Source: Mytilus galloprovincialis
Lineage: Eukaryota > Mollusca > Bivalvia > Mytilida > Mytilidae
Direction of reading: 5' to 3'
Length of the DNA: 64,000 nucleotides
Assembly (NCBI RefSeq): GCF_965363235.1
Contig: NC_134846.1
Coordinates: 57,401,121 to 57,465,120 of the forward strand
Shown: piece after piece, positions 48,701 through 55,318 of the stretch
How positions within the stretch are numbered: position 1 is the stretch's first letter
Layout: every line of letters starts with the position of its first letter
The notes under the pieces: generated by a model
Told to the model about the DNA's origin: nothing
Database searches by the model: none
Seen by the model: the letters and a program-made list of their open reading frames with translations, nothing else
Made by a program: the position numbers and the translations under genes

Positions 48701-51700
48701 ACTGATAAATTAAAACAATCTTTACCATTCAGTGATAACAAGCACTTCAAAAATTTCTTCAAACATTTTTTTGAGAGGATTAATATTCAACAGCATAGTG
48801 AATTGCTCAAAGGCAAAAAAAAAATAAGTTCATTAGACCACATTCATTCTGTGTCAGAAACCTATGCTGCGTCAACTATTTAATCACAATCCAAATTTAG
48901 AGCCGAATCCAGCTTGAATATTGTGTCCATACTTGCCCCAACCGTTCAGGGTTCAACCTCTGCGGTCCTATAAAGCTGTGCCCTGCAGAGCATCTAGTTC
49001 AATGTTGTTTTTGTCAGTCAGATACAAGTTTACTCGAATTTACACATTACTTGTCAGCAATTTTCTGTGTAAAGCTAACGGTTGAACAAAATGAACATCG
49101 CTGTCTTGAAAAATAAAGATGAAATTAAGTTTTGAAATAGTTTATTTGGAGACTTTGGTAAAAAGGTTTGCAAAGTTATTTTTTATTTCCTTAGGTCCGT
49201 CGGGCGTAGCTAGTAACAAAGTGGAAAGTCGATTGCAAAACTGGAAGATCGCGGACCTTGGACCACTTCTAATTTGAACCCCTGCTTGCTGCTACACAAA
49301 TATTGTGACCAGCCATGTTTATTTTTCTTGTTTACCTATCATTTATCGCGACGATTATACCGGGTCGGTCGGGGAAGGGGAAACAAACAATATTTAAAGT
49401 GTTCACTTTGTAAAGTATTTAAACTTCAACAATTCCTTATTACTGTAAATTCAGAAATTATTGGGTGCATTTATTATTGCGATTTTGTCATTTTAGACTA
49501 AAAATGCGATTTTAATTTTTGAGATATTGAGAAAAATCATGTTTAATTTGTATAAAAAAAGTTTAAATCATTGCTATTACAACCCTGACGCAATTTTGAA
49601 ATAATAAAAACATCGCAATAATTTCTGAATTTACAGTATTCAATTCTTTTTTTCAGTCTTTTGAAGTACTATATGCTGAGGCTAAGGAAGAATACAACCT
49701 GAAGATGACAGAATGGGTGGAAAACATGGTGGAACAAGGAGATGGATCAGATGTTAAAGTATCATTATTACAAAAGGTATAAAACAAAAATCTTTTTTTA
49801 AATTGAAGTCCAGCCTGGATGGCCAAGTGGTCTAAGTAGTAACTACTGTAATCACTTGCTAGTCACTTTGGGGTTGTGAGTTTTATACCTGCTCGTGCAG
49901 GTGCACTCGACACTAATCTTAATTGACTAGGATTGTCAGTTTTCCTATTGATTGTCCATGGTTTTCCCTGGGCACTCCAGCTTCTTCTACCACTAAAAAC
50001 TGGGTGCCAGGAAATTGGCCAAACACAGTGCTTAAAAGTGGTTCTAAAAACAGAAAATCAGAATTTTAAGTTTGTAGTCCAATAAGGAATCATAAAGTTT
50101 TGAGAAGACAATGATTTTGAAAATCAGTGCTAAATCATTACTAGCAGGACTTGTGTCCCTTTAAAAAGTAAATTTATATTGACAATGGCATAGTAAGAAT
50201 TCTCATGTCTACATTTTATGTGCAATATCTATGACATTTATATCAAAAGGGTATGTGTTAGGTTGATAGTCTGCAAATGAACTATTCTTGCAGGAGTTAA
50301 GTCATGGATAGAAAATAGAAATTTTCTGGAATATTGCTTTGTGAGCATTCACATGCCAGCATTTCTAAAAGAATATTAATTAAAATGTGAAAAAACAAAA
50401 ACAAAACAGATTTATAGAAGTTTATTCCATTGGACAGATAAAATTGCAACACTGTTTCGTTTTAAAACATAGAACTGATCAGCCAAACTTAACTGGGCAC
50501 AGCCTTTAAAATGATAGCAAAATATTTCACATTATGTTTACAGTAAAAACATACCTTGAATACATATTATTTATTCATTGAACTAGTGTTTTAACCCTTT
50601 CGCTGATGAGTCCTTGTTTACCGGGATTCACGCTTCAGACAGCTGACGATGCAGGGCTCACGCTACCAGGCGACTTGGGCGAAGAAGTCGCTTTCCCGAC
50701 CGTCACTTCGCTTTCCCCCACCCCCAAAAGCGAAACAAGTCGCCCTGTTCTTGACGATACTCGCTTTCAGTCGCTTCTGTCATCGGACATTTTCAATTTT
50801 TACCAAGTTGATGAAACATCAATTTTTTATTGATAATTAAAGAAATTTAGACATAAACGATTCATTATCTTAAGAAAAGAGGTTGAAGCATTGTCTTTGC
50901 AGTGTGTAGCAAGTTATTTGATAAAAATACAACTTTTTATCACTTTGTGCATCCCGCAAGTTCTGGTGCTTGTTACCTGAAAACGTACATCAACCTAAAT
51001 TTCGGCGGCAAAATAAGTTTGTTACTTCATTTAAACGTGATAAAAGTTGCCTCCAGTAAATGTTTTATCCATTTATTGCATTAAAAACGTCATGTTCCTT
51101 TCCAAATAACTTGTCAAACATCGTTTATTTTTGTAAATTTTCTTGCATTCATCCGCCATTGACCGATTTCTAAACTACGGATCTGAACCGGACCAGCTAT
51201 GACCGAAATCAGTATGTTTACAATAATTACTACGGACGCACGGATGGAACAGCTGACAGAAGAATATTGATCCCAAAGGGGAAAATTACGTATTCCACAC
51301 GCATTAAGAGACTTTTGGTTACATCTAATTGATTGGTGTATATAATTCCCTATGTTTTTTATGGATTGTTTCAAAGTTGCTTAACTCTGAGACTATTAAT
51401 TATATTATGGCCCAGCTTAATAACTTTTATATTTTTTTATGAGAAACACTGAATTTCATACACAAGATAGATTTGAATTAAATTGTAATTGATATATTAT
51501 AATTTCTTTACATTTTTAAAATAAAACAAATATTTTTTTTAGTGCTAGATATTAAATATTTAGTTGGTAGTTTCTCACAAGAAACTTAGTAAAACTTAAA
51601 CACTTTTAATTTGAAATGTTAGTTTAATTGTATACTCAGATATGAATTGAATAATATAAAAAGAACATTATTTACATATGACCCTTTATACTATTGTAAT

Positions 51701-54700
51701 ATCCAAACATTGTAGCACAATGCGCGAATGAGCACTTCTCTTTCAAATCTCACCACTTCTCCCTATCAGTTTCAAAAAGAGAAGTCACTTCTCCCTATAA
51801 TTCTGAAATAGTGTGAGCCCTGCGATGAGTCCCGTTTTACCGGGATCGGAATACCTCTTTTATGTTTCCCGCTTAAAACAGTGCAAACATGAGTTATCTT
51901 TCTTTGATGGATACCCGGATGAAAGTGTAAACATGGCGCTTCCGTTTGTTGAAAACCGTGTCAAAATCAGAGGAAATTTACGGAATTTACGAGAATTTGA
52001 AATGAGGGAACATTTTTTTTGAAAGAATATGGAAGAATTGAAGCCAAACTAGTATACTTTTTTGACATAAAATGTCGTTTTAAGTACAAAACACTTGGAA
52101 TGGACATCGTTCAGTGTGAGGAATTTGTACAGCCTCACTAAAATTTTCAAAATTTTGCCGTTTTGGGTTAAAAAATTACGATTTGGGGTCAAAGAGCAGA
52201 ATTTTGAGAATTTCACCTAGAAAATGCCGAAAATTTGAAAATTTTAATATTTTAAGAAGAAAAAATTATTAAAACATGAATAAAACTGTGAACATGGTGT
52301 TAGTGAATGAAATAAATACACAAATAACTACAAACAAGTTTTTATTGACATTTATTATGAAGATCTCCCACTTGAGTAATAGTAGCCAGGGAAGCCATCG
52401 TCTCAGAGTAGCTTCTGTCTAGGGAGCAATCGGTGAAAGGGTTAAGGATGTTTGCTCCTCTACTTTTTGGATTTTTGCAAGATTTTCGGAATCCTCTGGT
52501 TTTATCCATGTATTAACATTAAAAAAATTTGCCCACTAACCACTACTTTTCTTTTCATATTTTTATTACATATTATTTATAAAGCCATATTTCAAAATCT
52601 TATGAAATCCTTGTTATTTTTTCATAGTTTTTGAAACAAATAAGGTACCAATGTTAAATATATGAAAAGTCTAGAGAGAATTATTTCCCGCCAAATTTTC
52701 AATTGCTAATATCTCAAAAACGAGCACACAGACCCTCCATTTTTTCTACTTTTTTAGTTTCTTTATTGATATACTATCAATTCATAATAGTCTTTTAAAA
52801 AGCTTGTTATTTTTAACAGAGTAGCGAACATCCTTAAGACCTCTGATCATAAAATTTACATGTGAATTATACCTACGATGTCCTTTATATTTAAGTTTGA
52901 CATTATGTTTATTTGGTAACTTTATTCTGAGACACATGACAAGTATCTATGTATAACAACCAATGTAGCAGACAAGGGATATATAAGCAGATCCCTCAAA
53001 CAATTGCCTCTTTTTGACATGTGTGAATTTTATTACTAAGGTTTATTATAAAAACCATAGAAATCAACAGTTTCTTAAATTTAGAATACTTCTTTTATTG
53101 CAGGAATTAGAAAAACTAGAAGTTCCAAAGAAAAATATGGGTGCTTATCAAATATATCGACACCAACACAAGGAGGTAAATATTTTATTAAATTAAATAA
53201 CAAGTTAAAACACTATTTGTCCACTCAGTTAAATTTTCAAATTTAAAACGCAAGGCTTGCTGAGTCTTTTAAATGTTTAAAATTTAACTGTTGAGAGTAA
53301 ATAAATATGGAAATTTTTTCATGACATCACATTATAAAATTCAGAAGAAAGCAAGAAAATTTGAACGAATTTTGACTAACGAGGAACTGTGATCAAACAA
53401 ACTACAGGTCAGGAAAGGATAAATCGTGTGAGGATTAGAGAAACAATATTCCTCTTCTTCAAACATTAAAACTTGAAATTAGTGAAATACCATATTGCAT
53501 GTAAATCCAGTGGGGTATCAAATTATATGTTTTGTTTCTTGTATTTTTAGGGACCACTTTGGAGTACATTATCAGATGAAGAGAAGGAGGTAATAATTAT
53601 GATATATTTCTCTTTCCATACTTGTTATACCCCACGCAACGAAGTTGCGCAGGGTATAATGTTTTTGACCCGTCCGTCCATCAGTCCGTCAGTCCGTCCG
53701 TCTGTCAGTCCTGTTTCTTGTCATCGCAACTCCTCTCAAACCACACAACAGAATTTCACAAAACCTTTTCTGATAATAAGGACATACTATGTTGTTGTGC
53801 ATATCGACGGGAAATTGCGATTCAATTTTTTTTCTAGGAGTTACGCCCCTTTGAACTTATTTACTTTAATGTACTACTGCAACAGTTTGTCATCGCAACT
53901 CCTCTGAAACCACACAACAGAATTTCACGAAACCTTTTCAGATAATAAGGACATACTATGTAGTTGTGCATATCACGGGAAATTGCGATTCAATTTTTTT
54001 TCTAGGAGTTACGCCCCTTTGAACTTATTTACTTTAATGTACTATTGCAACAGTTTGTCATCGCAACTCCTCTGAAACCACACAACAGAATTTCACGAAA
54101 ACCTTTTCAGATAATAAGGACATACTATGTAGTTGTGCATATCGACGGGAAATTGCGATTCAATTTTTTTTCTAGGAGTTACACCCCTTGGAACTTATTT
54201 ACTTTAATGTACTACTGCAACAGTTTGTAATCGTAACTCCTCTCAAACCACACAACAGAATTTCACGAAATCTTTTTATATGAAAAGGACATACTATGTT
54301 GTTGTGCATATCGACAGGAAATTACGATTCAATTTTATTTCTAGGAGTTACACCCCTTTGAACTTATTTGCTTCAATGTACTACTGCAACAGTTTGTCAT
54401 CGCAACTCCTATGAAACTACATAACAGAATTTCATGAAACCTTTTCAGATAATAAGGACATACTATGTAGATGTGCATATCGACAGGAAATCAGGATTCA
54501 ATTTTTTTTCTAGGAGTTACACATCTTTGAACTTATTTGCTTTAAGGTACTACTTCAACAGTTTGTCATCTCAACTCCTCTGAAACCACACAACAGAATT
54601 TCATGAAACTTTGTAGATAATAAGGACATACTATGTAGATGTGTATATTGACAGGAAATTATTATTCAGTATTTTTTCTTATACAATTTTTTTTTCTTAT

Positions 54701-55318
54701 ACTTATTTAATTTCTCCAATGACAATGTGGGGACGTAGGGTATGTGAGCGTGCTCACTAAGGTTCTTTAATTAAAAATATAATTTTAGAAACAATATGAT
54801 ACCTAAACAAACTTGAGCACATGTGAACATTTTCTGTATTGGTGGCATAATACTAGACACTTTATAGATTCTCCAAATCTTTGATAATATATTGTTATCT
54901 GTATGTTTTTTCCAACTACTATATGGTTTACAGTTTTTGAGTAAATTTTTGCCACCATTTATCACTTCATACTGATACTGAAGACAAAATGAAGGTATGG
55001 TGACAATTTTCACTTTTACCTTTCATGAGTTATGGTTCTTAATTTATGGAAAGTTGGTTCTCTATGTTGTTTTTTTGCCATTTTGATGTTTTATTACCTT
55101 CTGGGTATAAAGGATATGTAAAACTTCAAAGAAACTAACATATTTTATATTTATTTTTCTTGTAGAAATGGCATAAAAAGGCAGTAAAAGAACAACATCG
55201 CTATGAAAAAGAAATGGAAGAATGGTACCAGAAAATTGAAGATAAAGGAAAAACAGACTTTGTGGAGGAGGTGTTTGAGCTGATTAAAGCAAATAAAAAG
55301 AAACCAACAAAAAAATAA
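36627..55318 (+). CDS. TFAM: Mitochondrial transcription factor A-like HMG-box protein, complete, ten exons
   Basis: Exons: 36627-36718, 38765-38913, 39912-39985, 40276-40437, 44654-44752, 46473-46529, 49657-49776, 53104-53175, 53551-53589, 55166-55318 (1017 nt, 338 residues). All junctions are GT/AG with matching phases. The N-terminus (MALLATCAKSG..) is Ser/Lys/Cys-rich with few acids, as in a mitochondrial presequence. HMG box A is at about 53-128 (PKRPMTSYLEFYK ... GMWESL ... AYREEMKKF). A Lys/Glu-rich linker (131-162) follows. Box B is at about 166-232 (LPKRPLSSYMIF ... GHEWREMSKQEK). A shortened third HMG-like module is at about 259-309 (PKKNMGAYQIYRHQ ... LWSTLSDEEKEKW). TFAM bends and packages mtDNA and activates mitochondrial transcription. 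The protein is about 90 residues longer than human TFAM because of the third module. An HMGB-type nuclear protein is less likely given the presequence and linker. Confidence 0.87.
37140..37245 (-). mobile_element. LINE C-terminal fragment
   Basis: The minus strand reads GLNALPPRVASAPSVEAFKA LLTKLN then stop (one run, split here for length). This is the common C-terminal block of APE-type LINE proteins and parallels [20 protein letters not shown] in the intact LINE. Only about 100 bases remain. Confidence 0.6.
37480..38640 (-). mobile_element. BEL/Pao LTR retrotransposon remnant in TFAM intron 1
   Basis: Read on the minus strand from about 38640 downwards. A CCHC-type zinc-knuckle pair comes first (CFNCLGSHRVATC ... 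CKKCDRMHHTSIC, about 38600-38500). A stop-interrupted spacer follows, then an aspartic protease region with CNILFDEGAQRSFITQ (about 38330) and a downstream continuation in the open frame 38144-37638. Several stops and at least one frameshift are present. No RT, integrase or paired LTRs are visible, so it is a fragment. Confidence 0.7.
37638..38144 (-). pseudogene. BEL/Pao aspartic protease (A17-like) fragment
   Basis: An open stretch of 168 codons contains FEIDILIGANHYYWDF, AVQSKIGYLLSGP and LPWKQDHPDDIP, hallmarks of the protease-to-RT linker of BEL/Pao polyproteins. The catalytic DEG/DSG-type motif lies upstream in another frame (about 38300-38340). It is not expected to be functional. Confidence 0.7.
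38765..38913 (+). CDS. TFAM: TFAM exon 2 (HMG box A, helix 1)
   Basis: Acceptor ttttcacag|gtt; donor g|gtatgc. It encodes VTKKEKIDIHSLPKAPKRPM and TSYLEFYKNHYNEIVENN, the start of box A. Confidence 0.92.
39735..39875 (+). repeat. Fragment of the 650 bp dispersed repeat
   Basis: 'gagaacggaaatggggaatgtgtcaacgagcgaacaacctgaccaaag' matches the start of the copy at 29195. A 65-codon ORF here (MGNVSTSEQPDQ..) is a repeat artefact. Confidence 0.6.
39912..39985 (+). CDS. TFAM: TFAM exon 3 (HMG box A, helix 2)
   Basis: Acceptor attttccag|ac; donor aag|gtaaag. It encodes KKKASKAVQICSGMWESLDD, with the conserved Trp of the HMG core. Confidence 0.9.
40276..40437 (+). CDS. TFAM: TFAM exon 4 (HMG box A, helix 3 and linker)
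   Basis: Acceptor atttgaag|ggg; donor cag|gtatgc. It encodes GYQDRAHVRLEAYREEMKKF, then LTAEQKELLKEA and a Lys/Glu-rich linker. The open frame runs on into the intron, so the ORF appears longer than the exon. Confidence 0.92.
40625..40785 (+). repeat. Interspersed repeat fragment shared with 56740-56920
   Basis: It shares 'ttgatgaagttgaagt..a..caacttgaaa.ttagagcacatgtt', 'atgatctttctaa.tttaatg' and 'gtgcgagtggggcatc' with the copy in the TFAM 3' region. Confidence 0.65.
41033..42669. mobile_element. 584-bp-type TIR element, copy 2, split by a pogo-like insertion
   Basis: The left end is aaaggagtaggtcc at 41033. Its body matches 26411-26994 up to 'gtaaaactgctata' (41520) and resumes at 42641 'tattttggggccaaaa'. 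The right end is truncated or diverged (ttttccttt). It has a small duplication near 41090-41140. Confidence 0.8.
41521..42640. mobile_element. Pogo/Tigger-like non-autonomous element (1120 bp), TA target duplication
   Basis: TIRs are cagtcgactctcgttacctc and (right end, complement) cagttaactctcgttgtctc. It is flanked by TA at 41519-41520 and 42641-42642. The empty site is seen in the sibling element (ctgctatattttgg at about 26949). The TIR start and TA duplication fit the Tc1/mariner/pogo superfamily. No transposase ORF. Confidence 0.85.
42960..44400 (-). mobile_element. Pearl-like element relative with tandem units
   Basis: It begins 'tacccccttcaaaaaattttgggatcgtataatgg' and carries repeated 'ggttgggattgattttgggg..atgg' and 'gggcccaaaacaagcattttt' units (about 43080, 43250, 43480, 43720, 43870). 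It ends 'gggttcaacctctgtggtcgtataaagctgtgcc', as does the copy at 47659-48990. No gene. Confidence 0.6.
44654..44752 (+). CDS. TFAM: TFAM exon 5 (HMG box B, helix 1)
   Basis: Acceptor gatttcag|aag; donor aca|gtaagt. It encodes HGLPKRPLSSYMIFVNSKM, the start of box B. Confidence 0.93.
44784..45391 (+). mobile_element. Hairpin-headed bivalve repeat, left part
   Basis: It begins with the stem 'agctcacctggcccgaagg..ccaagtgagct' at about 44784-44823, a familiar mollusc repeat head. Its later part (45050-45330) recurs at 53210-53410 and 62580-62830 ('taaaatttaactgtcaagagta', 'gaagaactgagatcaaa'). It abuts the TIR element at 45392. Confidence 0.55.
45392..46272. mobile_element. TIR element (881 bp)
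   Basis: Perfect 12-bp inverted ends aggtctttccac (45392-45403) and gtggaaagacct (46261-46272). The interior has 'tgaccttgacctcaa..' and 'gggagataactcctataag' repeats and no ORF. No clear target duplication. Confidence 0.65.
46473..46529 (+). CDS. TFAM: TFAM exon 6 (HMG box B, helix 2)
   Basis: Acceptor gtttttag|gaa; donor cag|gtaaaa. It encodes EFVQMLGHEWREMSKQEKQ, 19 codons, with the core Trp. Confidence 0.92.
46567..47658 (+). mobile_element. Hairpin-headed pearl-like element, interrupted
   Basis: The head 'gtcgagactgcaacttttgttgcagaaagctcgac' forms a stem. The body (46600-46793, 47378-47658) matches 58975-59470 but is split by the 584 bp element. It lies immediately after TFAM exon 6. 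Confidence 0.7.
46794..47377. mobile_element. 584 bp TIR element, copy 3 (nested)
   Basis: Same termini (aaaggagtagg... / ...cctactccttt) and exactly the same length as copy 1, inserted in opposite orientation into a pearl-like element whose empty site is visible at about 59198-59215. Confidence 0.88.
47659..48990 (-). mobile_element. Pearl-like element, inverted copy of 24630-26410
   Basis: It runs 'tatacgaccgcaaaaattttaatttttcgtcgtatattgc' to 'ggttcaacctctgcggtcctataaagctgtgccctgcagagcatct'. Its internal units are of about 160 bp (47760-48200) and four 'gcaatagcaagaaat(c/t)ttcaattgcacagtatt' units lie at 48478-48612. Confidence 0.7.
49443..49636. mobile_element. Short TIR element (194 bp), TA duplication, ends 20 bp before TFAM exon 7
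   Basis: Same TIRs as 10383-10588 (ctgtaaattcagaaattatt / complement), flanked by TA at 49441-49442 and 49637-49638. The exon 7 polypyrimidine tract starts right after it, so the branch point probably lies within or at the edge of the element. Confidence 0.88.
49657..49776 (+). CDS. TFAM: TFAM exon 7 (HMG box B, helix 3)
   Basis: Acceptor tttttttcag|tct; donor aag|gtataa. It encodes SFEVLYAEAKEEYNLKMTEW and an acidic spacer (NMVEQGDGSD). The acceptor lies 20 bases after a TA-flanked transposon end. Confidence 0.93.
49810..50045 (+). mobile_element. tRNA-derived SINE in TFAM intron 7
   Basis: 'ctggatggccaagtggtctaag' is a pol III A-box as in tRNA Ser/Leu type genes. 'gggttgtgagttttatacc' (49871-49889) is a degenerate B-box. 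It is followed by a conserved-looking body 'tggttttccctgggcactccagcttcttctacc..taaaaactgg' and a tail 'ggccaaacacagtgcttaaaagtgg'. It cannot fold as a functional tRNA. Confidence 0.7.
50595..52441. mobile_element. piggyBac-like non-autonomous element, TTAA target site, with nested element
   Basis: The ends ccctttcgctgatgagtcc and (right, complement) ccctttcaccgattgctcc are flanked by TTAA on both sides (50591-50594, 52442-52445). TTAA plus CCCTTT is the piggyBac signature. No transposase frame. The interior repeats 'gatgagtcc(c/t)gtttaccggga' at both sides of a nested insertion. Confidence 0.8.
50652..51822. mobile_element. TIR element nested in the piggyBac-like element (1171 bp)
   Basis: The ends cagggctcacgcta and (right, complement) cagggctcacacta are flanked on both sides by cgatg (50647-50651, 51823-51827). 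CAGGG ends and a short duplication suggest a hAT-type element. The short ORFs inside are not genes. Confidence 0.65.
53104..53175 (+). CDS. TFAM: TFAM exon 8 (third HMG-like module, helix 1)
   Basis: Acceptor ttattgcag|gaa; donor gag|gtaaat. It encodes LEVPKKNMGAYQIYRHQHKE, which resembles the PKRPxSAYxxF start of an HMG box. Confidence 0.87.
53210..53420 (+). repeat. Interspersed repeat fragment in TFAM intron 8
   Basis: It shares 'aatgtttaaaatttaactgt..agagta' and 'aggaactgtgatcaaacaaac' with 45050-45330 and 62580-62830. I looked here for a missing HMG exon and found none. Confidence 0.6.
53551..53589 (+). CDS. TFAM: TFAM exon 9 (third HMG-like module)
   Basis: Micro-exon of 13 codons: acceptor tatttttag|gga, donor gag|gtaata. 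It encodes GPLWSTLSDEEKE, matching the W..LsdeEK segment of an HMG box. Confidence 0.85.
53625..54765 (+). mobile_element. Hairpin-headed element with six 169-bp tandem units, TFAM intron 9
   Basis: The head 'ataccccacgcaacgaagttgcgcagggtat' is a stem. Then comes a gtcc/gtca run (53668-53710). Then follow six units starting near 53718, 53888, 54057, 54227, 54397 and 54567 (gtcatcgcaactcctctgaaaccacacaacag ... ctactgcaacagttt). The tail is 'gtggggacgtagggtatgtgagcgtgctcac'. ORFs reading through the units are artefacts. Confidence 0.85.
55166..55318 (+). CDS. TFAM: TFAM exon 10 (third HMG-like module, helix 3, and C-tail)
   Basis: Acceptor ttcttgtag|aaa. It encodes KWHKKAVKEQHRYEKEMEEW, then a mixed-charge tail ending KKKPTKK and TAA at 55316-55318. 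Confidence 0.92.
   Translation, partial: KWHKKAVKEQHRYEKEMEEWYQKIEDKGKTDFVEEVFELIKANKKKPTKK

Noticed and set aside
49810..49890. Functional tRNA gene
   Set aside because: A- and B-box motifs are present but no cloverleaf or acceptor pairing; the downstream body marks a SINE.
50606..50840. Overlapping Pro/Ser-rich ORFs
   Set aside because: They cross the border of the nested element and the piggyBac-like element, so they are chance frames.
53176..53550. Search for a missing HMG exon that would complete the third box
   Set aside because: The intron is mostly an interspersed repeat, and no in-phase exon with splice sites was seen.
53599..54230. ORFs with repeated 'DGKLRFNFFSRSY' words
   Set aside because: They are 169-bp tandem units of a mobile element read through; frames shift between units.
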